From NCBI GenBank assembly GCA_944324465.1, contig CALUWI010000007.1:62001-126000 (forward strand): DNA of 64,000 nucleotides, read 5' to 3'. This document shows, piece by piece, positions 26,880 to 37,131 of this stretch (positions are counted from its first letter, which is position 1; each line of letters starts with the position of its first letter). The translations under genes were made by a program, and so were the position numbers. This DNA comes from an uncultured Mucispirillum sp. (lineage in GTDB: Bacteria > Chrysiogenota > Deferribacteres > Deferribacterales > Mucispirillaceae). The notes under the pieces were generated by a model that was given only the letters and a program-made list of their open reading frames with translations, did no database searches and was not told the origin of the DNA.

Positions 26880-27821
26880 TTATCGTTGAGCTATGTTTTT
26901 ATATATAATAGTGCCTTTATGGTCAAGAACAAAGTCATCAACAGCCTGTATTAAGTCGCTTAAATCAGGTTTGCCGATAAATCTTGATGCTCCAATGCTT
27001 AAAAGTTTTCTTTCATTTTCTATACTTACCATAGATGAGAAAACTAATATAGGTACATCATTGAATACTTCTTTTTCTCTAGTTTTTCTAACAACATAGT
27101 CACCACTGCCGCCAGGCATTTCAAGGTCTGTAATTATAAGGGCAGGTTTTTCTTTTCTAAGTCTTGTAAGTAAATCTATACCGTTTTCAAAAGCAATAGT
27201 ATGATAGCCTGCACGAGTAAAGCTGCCCTGCAGAAGTTTTCTGATAGTAGGAGAGTCTTCTGCTAAAAAGATTGTTTTACCGTTTCTGTCATAATAGCGG
27301 GACATATCTATTTCAGTTGTTTCTCTAACCATAGTAATAGGGTTAATTTCTGCAACTATTTTTTCAAAGTCAAGCATTTGAATAAGTCTGCCGTCAATAG
27401 TAACAACACCTAAAACAGAATCTACTATGTTTAAATCACTCATAGCAGAATAATCTTTAATATCGCTCCATGTGATACGGTGAATACGAACAACTTCATC
27501 AACTAAAAAGCCGTTATATGCACCATTAAAATAAGTAACGATTACTTTAGATTTGCTGAAATCTGGGTCCTGCTGACGAACACCTATCCACTGACCAAGA
27601 TTAATAATAGGTACAAGGTTTTGGCGGATATTTGCTGTGCCTATGATTGCAGGGTGTGCATCTGGCACTTGAACAGTAGTTTCTGGAAATACTATTACTT
27701 CACGCACTTTTGCAACATTTATGCAGAAATGGTATGGCATATTTCCATTATTAATAATAAACTCCACGATTTCAAATTCATTTGTTCCTGTTTCTAATAA
27801 TATACCATGATTTAGAGCCAT
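26880..27821 (-). CDS. cheV: Chemotaxis coupling/response protein CheV
   Basis: CheV fuses a CheW-like coupling domain (residues 1-165, with CINVAKVREVIVFPETTVQVPDAHPAIIGTANIRQNLVPIINL) to a receiver domain (residues 180-313). The phosphorylation site lies in ALIITDLEMPGG, the early acidic pair in FLAEDSPT and the conserved Lys in RFIGKPDL. It couples chemoreceptors to CheA and may act as a phosphate sink. It precedes cpoB by 15 bp. TGGAG sits before ATG 27821. It implies a motile, chemotactic cell. Confidence 0.95.
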   Translation of the reverse strand: MALNHGILLETGTNEFEIVEFIINNGNMPYHFCINVAKVREVIVFPETTVQVPDAHPAIIGTANIRQNLVPIINLGQWIGVRQQDPDFSKSKVIVTYFNGAYNGFLVDEVVRIHRITWSDIKDYSAMSDLNIVDSVLGVVTIDGRLIQMLDFEKIVAEINPITMVRETTEIDMSRYYDRNGKTIFLAEDSPTIRKLLQGSFTRAGYHTIAFENGIDLLTRLRKEKPALIITDLEMPGGSGDYVVRKTREKEVFNDVPILVFSSMVSIENERKLLSIGASRFIGKPDLSDLIQAVDDFVLDHKGTIIYKNIAQR

Positions 27822-28071
27822 AAATTATCTCCATTTGTAAATACTATTATTTTTATCACATGTTTAAATCTTTTGCAATAAGGAAAATAAAATATTATAC
27901 CATATATAATAAAAATCAAGACTTTTGTAAGCCGTAAATATAAAAATATCTTTAATATATTTTTTAAATGTATATATGTTTATAAAAACTGATAGAAAAA
28001 AATATAAAAAAATAATAAATATATTAAACTTTTTCTTGTAATATTATTGAAAATATGTACTATTATGTATT

Positions 28072-30711
28072 ATGATGAGAAAGTTATGTTTAGTAATAAT
28101 TATCCTTATGATTAGCTTCAGCAGTTTATATGCTCAGCAGCTTTTTTTAAGAAAGGATAAATATTTTACAGAAGTATATTTAAAACTTGATAAAGAAAAT
28201 ATCAAAAACATTGAAAAAGGCACAAATCAGGTAATTATATCTTTTCACAATAATATTAAGCAGCCTTTTTCTCAGGATATTAATGATGACTATGTATCAA
28301 GCATACAGGGCAGCGGCAGTAGTTTTGTAATCAATATTAAGCCTGATGCAGAGTTTTCTATTGTTAATGATGCTGCAGGTGTAAAAGTTGTAGCCACTAA
28401 ATCTAAAACTAATGAAGATACTCTTTCCAGCTACGGAGTGGCAAAACCACTGCTTTCTACAAATTCTCAAGGGCTTGAAGATAAAAATATGCAGGATATG
28501 CTTGACCAGGCAGATAGATATATTGCATCAAAACAGTTTGGGCAGGGAGCACAGGTGCTGCAGCAGATACTTGCTTCTACTCAAAATGAGTTTTACAAAC
28601 AGGAAGCTATGTATAAACTTGGTGAAACATATCTTTTAATGGGACAGTATGACGGCCTTTATTATGCCAGTGCTTATGAAATATTTGATGAGTTTGTTAA
28701 GCAGTATCCAGATAACTTCCGCACTCCAGATGCACTTTTAAAATCTGCACAGGCAAAAGAAGATGCAAACCAGCAGTTTGAAGCTATCAATACTTACTTA
28801 AAAATATATAATACAGTGCCTGATTTAGAAACAAAAAGAGATGCTTTGAAAAAAATGGCAGAACTTTATAAAAAAGTAGGTCAGGTTGACAAGGCAATAG
28901 AAACATATCTTTCATATCTTCGCAACTTTAAAACAGACCAGGATATTATTAACGGCGAAGTTGGCCAGATGTATTATGATATGAATGAAGAAAATTTAGC
29001 ATTTGAATATTTTTCTACATTAAATCTTGATGAACTTTTAAACAGCCCGGATACTAATCTTGCAAGGCTTAATTCTGTGGCAGATACTTTTTATAAAAAG
29101 AACAGGTTAGAGCCTGCTTTAAAACTTTATACATATATATATGAAAAATATCCAGATGATGCGTCAGCTAATACTGCAATTTTCAGAGCAGCATCTATTC
29201 TGCATAATACGGGCAGGGATACAGATGCAGACCAGCTTTTATTAAGACTTAAACAACTTTATCCTGACAGGGAAGGCGGCCAGAGAGCCACTATTGAGTA
29301 TGCAGAAAAATACTTAAATACAAAACCTTATGAATACTGGAACAATTTTTTTGAAGATTTATTTACAAGACCTGATTCTTACGGACTTCATGAACAGGCG
29401 AAATATATGCTTATAAAAACATTATATAAAGAAAACAGAATGGCAGAAGCTGTTGAAATGATATCAAACTTTTTAGGAATGTATCCTGAAAGTAAATATT
29501 ATGATGAACTAAACACTATAAAAGAAGATTATATGTTTGCTCAGCTTTCAGATGTATATAATAAAAAAGATTATGTTACAGCAGAGCCGCTTATAAACAG
29601 GTTTAATGCAGAATATCCAAACTCTAAATACAAACCTAGAACAGATATTATGCTTAATGAAATAAAATACGGCAAAATTGACGGCATTTATAAAAATAAT
29701 GATTATAAAAGTGTAATCTCTTTTGCCGAGGCACAGCTTGCATCCCCTGACCCTGCAAAATACGGCGATAAAGCAAGGTGGGAAGCATTGCTTGATGAAG
29801 CAACATATAAAGATATTAATGTAATATACGGCTCTAAAAACTATCCTGCAGCAAGAGCGGGAGCAAAAGAATATCTTGATAAGTTTAAAAACGGCAAATA
29901 CAGGAAAGAAGTTTCTGCAATATTAGAAAATTCTGTGCTTAAACCTATGGAAGAATCATACAAGGCTCTTGATTATCCATCAGTTGTACAGCTTTATGAT
30001 GCAAATTCTGACTGGATAAGCACATGGAATAATAAAGCATTTCAAGATAAAGTAAAAACTATGGTTGCAATGAGTGTTTACAGGCTTGGCTCTCCAAGCA
30101 AGGCAAGAACTTTTTATGCTGAAATTACACCAAACCCTGCAAATATGGACTATGCAGTCCTAGGCTATCTTTTAGGTGATAAAAACTTAAAAGCTGATGT
30201 AAACAGTTTTGATAAAGATACATTTAAATATATTATCGGCGAACTGGAACAGCTTGATACCGATATGGCTGTATCACTGCTTGATAAATATACAAGAGAT
30301 AAAAAATATGCACTTAGCTTAAAATATTCTCTTGCTAAAAATATACCAAGTGATGCAAAACGCCAGCAGATACTTATGAGCATATATGATACTATCAGGC
30401 AGGATGCTGGAGCAAGGTTTGAAGGCAGTAACAATGTTTATATGGATATAGGTTTAATTTTTTACAGGAAAAACGACTTTAAAAATGCTGTACTTCCATT
30501 AAAACAATTTACTGATAACTATAAGGAAAAAGATGACAGGCGGGCAGAAGCTCTATATTATCTTGGTAAATCATTTATTAATATGGGCGATGTTCAGCGT
30601 GGATATAATTATTATAACGATATAATATCAAATATTCCAACAAGTATATATGCAGGTATAGCAAAAGGCGAGATGGAAGAAGATGAATGGCGTAAAAACC
30701 TTAATAAATAA
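28072..30711 (+). CDS. Large periplasmic TPR-repeat protein
   Basis: This 879-residue protein has a signal peptide (MRKLCLVIIILMISFSSLYAQ) and an N-terminal domain of about 120 residues. A long series of tetratricopeptide-like repeats follows, for example LDQADRYIASKQFGQGAQVL, AYEIFDEFVKQYPDNFRTPDALL and EALYYLGKSFINMGDVQRGY. Spacing and YP-D/N motifs recall BamD/YbgF-type TPRs. ATG 28072 and ATG 28075 are both possible; no good Shine-Dalgarno is seen. It precedes a kinase/regulator pair by 19 bp. Likely an envelope scaffold; exact role unknown. Confidence 0.8.
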   Translation: MMRKLCLVIIILMISFSSLYAQQLFLRKDKYFTEVYLKLDKENIKNIEKGTNQVIISFHNNIKQPFSQDINDDYVSSIQGSGSSFVINIKPDAEFSIVNDAAGVKVVATKSKTNEDTLSSYGVAKPLLSTNSQGLEDKNMQDMLDQADRYIASKQFGQGAQVLQQILASTQNEFYKQEAMYKLGETYLLMGQYDGLYYASAYEIFDEFVKQYPDNFRTPDALLKSAQAKEDANQQFEAINTYLKIYNTVPDLETKRDALKKMAELYKKVGQVDKAIETYLSYLRNFKTDQDIINGEVGQMYYDMNEENLAFEYFSTLNLDELLNSPDTNLARLNSVADTFYKKNRLEPALKLYTYIYEKYPDDASANTAIFRAASILHNTGRDTDADQLLLRLKQLYPDREGGQRATIEYAEKYLNTKPYEYWNNFFEDLFTRPDSYGLHEQAKYMLIKTLYKENRMAEAVEMISNFLGMYPESKYYDELNTIKEDYMFAQLSDVYNKKDYVTAEPLINRFNAEYPNSKYKPRTDIMLNEIKYGKIDGIYKNNDYKSVISFAEAQLASPDPAKYGDKARWEALLDEATYKDINVIYGSKNYPAARAGAKEYLDKFKNGKYRKEVSAILENSVLKPMEESYKALDYPSVVQLYDANSDWISTWNNKAFQDKVKTMVAMSVYRLGSPSKARTFYAEITPNPANMDYAVLGYLLGDKNLKADVNSFDKDTFKYIIGELEQLDTDMAVSLLDKYTRDKKYALSLKYSLAKNIPSDAKRQQILMSIYDTIRQDAGARFEGSNNVYMDIGLIFYRKNDFKNAVLPLKQFTDNYKEKDDRRAEALYYLGKSFINMGDVQRGYNYYNDIISNIPTSIYAGIAKGEMEEDEWRKNLNK

Positions 30712-30730
30712 TGTGAAGTAAGGTGATAAA

Positions 30731-31843
30731 TTGTCAGACATACAGAATATAGATGTAAATTTATTAAAAGAAGTTGTTGATGCAGTAAACAGAACAACAG
30801 AAAGTTTAAAAGAATCTTATGCTCTTTTGCAGAAAAAATTAGAGCAGACTCAAGGTCTATTAGATTCTGTGCTTGATAATACAAACTCAGCTATTATTGC
30901 TCAGGATAATAAAAACGGCGTGTTTTTAAAAAACAGGCGGGCAAAAGAATTAATAGAAGAACTTGGATATGATAAAGTTTTTGGCATATTAAGTTCATTT
31001 AATACAACAGGCGTTCATGATTATGATGATGAAGGCAGAAGATATTTCAGGCTCAGCGTCAGTGCTTTAAAATCAGAAGATTCTGAAGGCTTTGTATATG
31101 TAATGGATGATATTACAAGGCTTAAAAAGTTTGAGCAGGAAAAACAGAGAAATGAAAGGCTTCGTATTATGGGTGAGATGGCTGCAAATATTGCCCATGA
31201 AGTAAGAAACCCTCTTGGCTCTATTGAGCTTTATGCATCACTTTTAGCCAGGGATTTAGAGCAGGAGCCTGATAAGAAAAGGCTTACAACCTCTATAATA
31301 AAAGGTGTCCGCACTATTAATGCAGTTATAAGCAATACACTGCTTTTTGCAAAGGAAATTAAAATAAACCCTTCTAAGCATGTGCTTGTAGATATTGTTG
31401 ATGAAGTAGTTCTTTATCTGCAGCATATAATAAGAGATAAAAAAGTCAGAGTTATAAACAAGCTGGATGAAGAACATATTGTTTTTTGTGATGAAGATAT
31501 GTATAAGCAGGTTATAATGAACTTAATAGGCAATGCAGTAGATGCTGTAAATGTTGGCGGCGAGATTACTGTTACTTCTGAAATGACAGAAAAGGAAACT
31601 GTTCTGCATATTAGAGATAACGGCTGTGGGATAGATGAAGATATGCTTTCCCGCCTTTTTATGCCATTTCAAACAACAAAAGCAAAAGGCACTGGCTTAG
31701 GTCTTTCTATATCATATAAAATTATAAAAGCCCATGGTGGAGATATTACTGCAGAAAGCAATGGCAGAGATTATACAATGTTTACTGTAACACTGCCTTC
31801 TGCTGAATATGCTGCAGTATCTGGTGGAGAAAATAATGATTGA
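30731..31843 (+). CDS. Soluble PAS-containing sensor histidine kinase (NtrB/FlgS-like)
   Basis: This 370-residue kinase has no transmembrane segment. A coiled coil and PAS-like domain fill residues 20-135. The HisKA box contains the phosphorylated His156 in NIAHEVRNPLGSIELYASLL, followed by N, G1 and G2 boxes (NLIGNAVDAVNVGG, IRDNGCGIDEDM, KGTGLGLSISYKI). TTG 30731 is the likely start, after AAGGTGA. It overlaps the sigma-54 activator gene. The pair resembles cytoplasmic FlgS/FleS-FlgR/FleR flagellar regulators; that specific role is inferred. Confidence 0.9.
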   Translation: MSDIQNIDVNLLKEVVDAVNRTTESLKESYALLQKKLEQTQGLLDSVLDNTNSAIIAQDNKNGVFLKNRRAKELIEELGYDKVFGILSSFNTTGVHDYDDEGRRYFRLSVSALKSEDSEGFVYVMDDITRLKKFEQEKQRNERLRIMGEMAANIAHEVRNPLGSIELYASLLARDLEQEPDKKRLTTSIIKGVRTINAVISNTLLFAKEIKINPSKHVLVDIVDEVVLYLQHIIRDKKVRVINKLDEEHIVFCDEDMYKQVIMNLIGNAVDAVNVGGEITVTSEMTEKETVLHIRDNGCGIDEDMLSRLFMPFQTTKAKGTGLGLSISYKIIKAHGGDITAESNGRDYTMFTVTLPSAEYAAVSGGENND

Positions 31844-33296
31844 TAAGAATATTTTAATAGTTGATGATGATGACAATATGCGGGAAGCCATGAAAGAAAC
31901 TGTGTTAAGGCTTGGTGTATCAGTTGACACAGCAGAAAATGGCCGCATTGGTTTTGAAAAAGCAACGAAGAAAGTATATGATTTAATCATAAGCGATATG
32001 CGTATGCCTGAAATTGATGGGCTTTCTATGTTTGAAATGTTAAAGGCAACAGGTATAAAAACACCAGTATGCTTTGTAACAGCTTACGGCTCAGTAACAG
32101 GGGCTGTAGAAGCCTTAAAAATAGGTGCTTATGACTATATATTAAAGCCGTTTTCACCAGAAGTTATTGAAGAATTAATCAGAAGAACTTTTGAACTGGC
32201 AGGAAGTACAAGCAGTGCTGCAGGAAATATGCCTGCAGAAGAAAATGCACAAAAAGGTACTGTATATAAAAGTGCATATATGGAGCATATTTTTTCTTTG
32301 GCAAAAGATGTGGCAGAAAGCGAAGCAACAGTTTTAATTACTGGTGAATCTGGAACAGGTAAAGAAGTGCTTGCAAGGTTTATTCATGAAAATTCAGGTC
32401 ATGCAAAAGGTCCATTTGTTGCCGTAAACTGTGCAGCAATACCAGAAAACTTAATAGAAAGTGAGCTTTTTGGTTATGAAAAAGGTGCATTTACTGGTGC
32501 AGTTAATAAAAAAATAGGTAAATTTGAAGCAGCTGACGGCGGTACAATTTTACTTGATGAAATAGGTGAAATTCCTATACATTTACAGGCAAAACTTTTA
32601 AGGGTGCTGCAGGAAAGAGAAGTGGAAAGGCTTGGTGCATTAAAGCCATCTAAAATAAATACACGAGTGCTTGCTACTACTAACAGAAACTTAAAGGCTA
32701 TGAGTGAAGAAGGCACTTTCAGAGAAGATTTATATTACAGGCTTAATGTTATAAGTATGGAACTTCCGCCTTTAAGGGACAGAAAAGAAGATGTGGCAGA
32801 TTTATCATCATTTTTTATAAAAAAATATTCAGAGATAAATAAAAAACCAGTTAAGCCACTTTCAGATGAGGCATTAAAAACACTGCAGAGTTATGAATGG
32901 CCTGGCAATGTAAGGGAGCTTGAACACACTATTGAAAGAGCTGTTGTTCTTTCAAAAACTGCAGAGATTACTTCAAAAGATTTATTTCTGCATGGTATAA
33001 CTATTGCAGATTTTAAATCAAGCCCTAAAGAAGAAATAAAAGATATAGTAAAAGAAGACAGGGAAGAAAAAGATGTAAAAGAAGTAAAAAATAATGCAGA
33101 AGAAAGCAAAGTTGATAATGCAGTAGGCAGAACTATTGCAGATGTAGAGCAGGAATTAATACTTAAAACTCTGCAGGATGTAGCAGGAAACAGAACAAAA
33201 GCTGCCGAAATATTAGGCATAACTGTAAGAACTTTAAGAAATAAATTAAATGAATACAGAGATGCGGGCATTGATGTTGAAGAATATTTAAAATAA
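31836..33296 (+). CDS. Sigma-54-dependent response regulator (NtrC/FlgR/FleR type)
   Basis: This 486-residue protein has a receiver domain (residues 1-120; Asp54 in IISDMRMPEIDG), an AAA+ sigma-54 interaction domain with Walker A GESGTGKE and the sigma-54-contacting GAFTGA loop, and a C-terminal Fis-type HTH (GNRTKAAEILGITVRTLRNKL). A Lys/Glu-rich linker separates the last two. ATG 31836 follows GGTGGAG and lies eight bases before the kinase stop. Targets are not visible here; the RTLRNKL-type HTH is common in flagellar activators. Confidence 0.93.
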   Translation: MIDKNILIVDDDDNMREAMKETVLRLGVSVDTAENGRIGFEKATKKVYDLIISDMRMPEIDGLSMFEMLKATGIKTPVCFVTAYGSVTGAVEALKIGAYDYILKPFSPEVIEELIRRTFELAGSTSSAAGNMPAEENAQKGTVYKSAYMEHIFSLAKDVAESEATVLITGESGTGKEVLARFIHENSGHAKGPFVAVNCAAIPENLIESELFGYEKGAFTGAVNKKIGKFEAADGGTILLDEIGEIPIHLQAKLLRVLQEREVERLGALKPSKINTRVLATTNRNLKAMSEEGTFREDLYYRLNVISMELPPLRDRKEDVADLSSFFIKKYSEINKKPVKPLSDEALKTLQSYEWPGNVRELEHTIERAVVLSKTAEITSKDLFLHGITIADFKSSPKEEIKDIVKEDREEKDVKEVKNNAEESKVDNAVGRTIADVEQELILKTLQDVAGNRTKAAEILGITVRTLRNKLNEYRDAGIDVEEYLK

Positions 33297-33326
33297 TAAT
33301 CATATACATATATAAGGAGTATATTC

Positions 33327-34982
33327 TTGAAAGAAAAACTTACATTAATAATTGATGAAATAGTAAAAGATATGCTTAGTAATGCAGGGGTTTCAGAAGA
33401 AGTATCTTTTACACTTGTTATACCAGAGAAAGAAGAACATGGGGATTTTGCATGCAATGCGGCTATGCAGCTTGTGCGTCATTTAAAGAAAAATCCTAAA
33501 ATGATAGCAGAAGAAATATGCACATCATTAGTTGAAAAAATGAATGGTCAGGTAACTGTAGAGATTGCTGGTCCTGGATTTATAAATATAAAAATATCAA
33601 AGAGCTTTTTTGCTGAAACTGTTATAGATATTATTAATGATAAAAAATATTTCCACAATAATACAGGTAAAGGAAAAAAAGCAATGGTAGAGTTTGTAAG
33701 TGCAAACCCTACAGGACCGCTGCATATAGGACATGGCAGAGGAGCAGCTTATGGTGATTCTGTTGCAAGAGTGCTTTCTATGTCTGGATATGATGTAACG
33801 AGAGAATATTATGTTAATGATGCAGGCAACCAGATGAATAATCTGGCATTAAGTGTGTATTCCAGATATGCAGAACTTTTAGGCAGGGCAGAAGATGCAC
33901 CATTTCCAGAAGCTGGATACCATGGTGATTATATAAAAGATATATCTGCAGAGCTTTTAAAAGAAAGAAAAGATATACTAGATATTGATAAAAAAGAGGC
34001 ATTAGAAATATGCCTTGATATAGCTGTGAAAACTATTCAGAAAGATATAGATGATGATTTAAAAGCTTTCAGAGTAGAATTTCATAACTATTTCAGTGAA
34101 AAAAGCCTTTATAAACAGGGCTTGATAGATAAAGCACTTGAAAAATTAAGCAGGTCTGGCAAAACTTTTGAGCAGGATGGAGCATTATGGCTTAATACTT
34201 CAAGTATGGGCGATGATAAAGACAGAGTATTAAGAAAATCTACAGGCGAATTTACTTACTTTACACCAGATATTGCATACCACCAGAATAAATATGACAG
34301 AGGATATGAGTATTTAGTAGATATATGGGGAGCAGACCACCACGGTTATATTAAAAGAATGCAGTGTGCTTTAGAGTGTTTAAACCATGATTTATCTACA
34401 TTTAAAGTGTCATTAATTCAGATGGTGAATTTAATACAGAATGGAGAAAAAATCAGTATGTCTACTAGAAGCGGTGAATTTATCCCACTTTCATGGCTTA
34501 TAGATGAAGTAGGCATTGATGCTGCTAGGTTTTTCTATAATATGAGAAGTCATGATGCACAGTTTGATTTTGATATAGATTTAGCGAAATCAAAGTCAAA
34601 TGACAACCCTGTATATTATATTCAGTATGCACATGCAAGGGTGCACAGCTTAATTGCAAATGCTGAAGATAAAGGTATAAAATATAAAAGAGGCAAAGGC
34701 TTGGAACATGCTCTTGGAACAGAAGAAATACAGCTTATTAAAAATATGATAAGGTTAAAATATGTTATTGAGCTTGCAGCAATTCATTTAGAGCCTCATA
34801 GAGTTGCTTATCATTTACAGGAGCTTGCATCATCATTCCATTCATATTATTACAGTAATAAAATATTAAATCCTGAAGATAAAGAGCTTACAACAGGCAG
34901 GCTTACTTTGTGTGAGGCTGTTGCTGTAACTATTAAAACAGGGCTTGAAATATTAGGTGTTTCTGCACCTGAAAAAATGTAG
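33327..34982 (+). CDS. argS: Arginyl-tRNA synthetase
   Basis: ArgRS charges tRNA-Arg. The 551-residue class I enzyme has the N-terminal additional domain, the HIGH motif in NPTGPLHIGHGRGAAYGD (around residue 128), YYVNDAGNQM, DIWGADHHGYIKRM, a KMSKS-equivalent ISMSTRSGEF, and the C-terminal anticodon-binding HEPxRVAYHLQELASSFHSYY-like block. The start is TTG 33327, preceded by AAGGAG. It precedes the SPOR gene by 7 bp. Confidence 0.97.
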   Translation: MKEKLTLIIDEIVKDMLSNAGVSEEVSFTLVIPEKEEHGDFACNAAMQLVRHLKKNPKMIAEEICTSLVEKMNGQVTVEIAGPGFINIKISKSFFAETVIDIINDKKYFHNNTGKGKKAMVEFVSANPTGPLHIGHGRGAAYGDSVARVLSMSGYDVTREYYVNDAGNQMNNLALSVYSRYAELLGRAEDAPFPEAGYHGDYIKDISAELLKERKDILDIDKKEALEICLDIAVKTIQKDIDDDLKAFRVEFHNYFSEKSLYKQGLIDKALEKLSRSGKTFEQDGALWLNTSSMGDDKDRVLRKSTGEFTYFTPDIAYHQNKYDRGYEYLVDIWGADHHGYIKRMQCALECLNHDLSTFKVSLIQMVNLIQNGEKISMSTRSGEFIPLSWLIDEVGIDAARFFYNMRSHDAQFDFDIDLAKSKSNDNPVYYIQYAHARVHSLIANAEDKGIKYKRGKGLEHALGTEEIQLIKNMIRLKYVIELAAIHLEPHRVAYHLQELASSFHSYYYSNKILNPEDKELTTGRLTLCEAVAVTIKTGLEILGVSAPEKM

Positions 34983-34989
34983 GTGTATT

Positions 34990-35778
34990 ATGGCAGAAGA
35001 TAATAAAAATTCATTCAGGGATATGCTTTTAATCATATTTGTAGTACTTATATGTTTTGGCATTACAATATACGGTATAGCATATTTAACAGGTAAAGTA
35101 TTTTCCAGCAGTCCAGAGCCTGAGATTGCAGAAAATGAAAGACCAAAAGAAGTAACAACTAACCCTCAGGAAGGTGATACATTAACTTTTACATCAATGG
35201 GGGAAACGGCTGATGAAGTTATGCCTGATGAAGATAATATTCGCACAACAGTTACACCGCCAAAGCAGAATAATACAGAAATGGCAGCATTAGAGCAAAA
35301 TAATACAGATACTGCACCAATTCCTGCACCAGTAGTGGAAGAAAAACCAGTACAGGTAGCAGCTGAACCTGTTAAACAGCAGGAAATAAAAGAAACTGCA
35401 AAGCAAAAAGAAGAAGTGCAGAAAACTACACCTGCTAAAAAAGTGGAGCAGGCACAGCCAAAACAGGAAGCTAAACCAAAACCTGCACCTAAAAAAGAAG
35501 AACCTAAAAAAGAAGCTGTAAAAACAGCACCGCCTGCTCAGACTGGTGCTTATGTAGTGCAGCTTTTAGCTGTTCAGTCAAGAGATGCAGCAGAGAAAGA
35601 GGCAGCAAAATACAGAAGTAAATATCCAGATGTATTTATAAAACAGGTAGTAATAAACGGCAAAACATGGTACAGAGTGCGGCTTGGAGTAAGTGCCACA
35701 AAAGAACAGGCACAGCAGAAAGCTAATAAGGTTGCATCTGAATTTAAAATAAAACCTATTGTTACTAAAAATAACTAA
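34990..35778 (+). CDS. SPOR-domain membrane protein
   Basis: This 262-residue protein has a short cytoplasmic N-terminus and one transmembrane segment (about residues 12-33). A long Pro/Lys/Glu-rich periplasmic linker follows, then a C-terminal SPOR domain (AYVVQLLAVQSRDAAEKEAAKYR...WYRVRLGVSATKEQAQQKANKV). SPOR domains bind denuded glycan strands at the septum, so a FtsN- or DedD-like division role is likely. I chose ATG 34990 after AGGTG rather than the in-frame ATG at 34957, which lies inside argS. Confidence 0.88.
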   Translation: MAEDNKNSFRDMLLIIFVVLICFGITIYGIAYLTGKVFSSSPEPEIAENERPKEVTTNPQEGDTLTFTSMGETADEVMPDEDNIRTTVTPPKQNNTEMAALEQNNTDTAPIPAPVVEEKPVQVAAEPVKQQEIKETAKQKEEVQKTTPAKKVEQAQPKQEAKPKPAPKKEEPKKEAVKTAPPAQTGAYVVQLLAVQSRDAAEKEAAKYRSKYPDVFIKQVVINGKTWYRVRLGVSATKEQAQQKANKVASEFKIKPIVTKNN

Positions 35779-35781
35779 TAT

Positions 35782-36942
35782 ATGAAGAAACTGACAGTAT
35801 TAATATTTGTTTTTGTATTTTACAGTGCAGCTTACAGTGAAACTGTAATTTCCAGTGAAGATATATATTTAATCAATGGAGCACAGGTATTTGTTCTTGA
35901 TGAAAAATACAAGGGCAATCTTGACTTATTCTTTAAGGAAGTAAAATCAAAGGGTATTAATACTGTTTTTTTCAGAGTTTTCCATAACAGTAAAGACAGA
36001 AGCCATTTAAATATGCCTATAAACTGCGAAAGCGGTGTATATTTTGAAACAAAGCATGCCTGCACTATCAATAATCTTTTAAAAGATATGGTAGATTATG
36101 CTCATAAAAATAATATTAAACTTTATGCCTGGATGGCAACCCGTTCACTTTCTTTTTTAAAAACAGCAGACAATATGAGTATGAGTTTAAGTGCAGAAGG
36201 CAGTGATGTATCAGGCTATGGAGCAAATATATTTAAAAAAGAAGTTCGTGATACTTTGCTTAATCTTTTTGAAGATTTAGCAAAATATGAAATAGATGGC
36301 ATACTTTTTCAGGATGATTTTATTATAAAATATACAGAGGGCAGCGATAAATATGCGGCTGCACTTTTTAAGAAAGAAACAGGAATAGATGTAAAAAAAG
36401 AAAACTTTTTTAAGAGTATAAAAGAATATAACGGCAGGAAAGTTTTTTCTGAATATAAAGATGAATTTTATGTATGGGCAGAGTGGAAAAGCAGCCAGCT
36501 TGCTTTATTATTTAAGGAATTAAAAGAGCGGGCAAAAACAGTAAACCCTAAAATAAAATTTGCAGCAAATGTATATTATGAAACACCAGTAGATGAGGCG
36601 GCAGCACTTGCATGGTATTCTCAAAAATTATCCACATTAAAATCTGCAGGGGCAGATTATTTTGCAGTTATGGGATATTTTGAGCAGATAAGCAGTGAGC
36701 AGAAATTATCAAGAGCAGAAACAGCCTCACTTATTGGCAGTATTGCAGAAAATGCAGTGAAAGTAATGGGCAGTGAAAAGGCAGTGATTATGAAACTGCA
36801 GTCCAGGTCATTTTTAGGAAAAGGAATGCTTTCTTATGATGACTATAAACTGGTATGCAGGCAGGTGAAACTTGCAGGCAATGTAAGCTATGCTGTAGTA
36901 CCAGTGTTTTCTTCTGTTGATATTTATGTGTGTCCAAAGTAA
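35782..36942 (+). CDS. Secreted GHL13/PgaB-C-terminal-like glycosidase domain protein
   Basis: This 386-residue protein has a signal peptide (MKKLTVLIFVFVFYSAAYS). The rest resembles the GHL13 domain of PgaB: a TIM-barrel pattern with VKSKGINTVFFRVF, MVDYAHKNNIKLYAWMATRS, IDGILFQDDFIIKYTE (paired Asp) and FAANVYYETPVDE. The N-terminal deacetylase domain of PgaB is absent, and no pgaACD genes are nearby. It may hydrolyse an exopolysaccharide or peptidoglycan-like glycan. Family assignment is from motif pattern only. Confidence 0.7.
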   Translation: MKKLTVLIFVFVFYSAAYSETVISSEDIYLINGAQVFVLDEKYKGNLDLFFKEVKSKGINTVFFRVFHNSKDRSHLNMPINCESGVYFETKHACTINNLLKDMVDYAHKNNIKLYAWMATRSLSFLKTADNMSMSLSAEGSDVSGYGANIFKKEVRDTLLNLFEDLAKYEIDGILFQDDFIIKYTEGSDKYAAALFKKETGIDVKKENFFKSIKEYNGRKVFSEYKDEFYVWAEWKSSQLALLFKELKERAKTVNPKIKFAANVYYETPVDEAAALAWYSQKLSTLKSAGADYFAVMGYFEQISSEQKLSRAETASLIGSIAENAVKVMGSEKAVIMKLQSRSFLGKGMLSYDDYKLVCRQVKLAGNVSYAVVPVFSSVDIYVCPK

Positions 36943-37131
36943 ATAATATAAGATAAATTTTGTCTTTGTTGAAGAAAATGTGATGAATTATTTTAATAAA
37001 TTAATTTTATTTATAAATATGTTATGTCTATTTTGATAAAATAAAACACTTTTTTATAAAAATATTTCTTGCAAAATTCTAAAAAAAGTTTATTCAATAA
37101 TAATAACAACAATATAAAAAAGGAGCAATCT

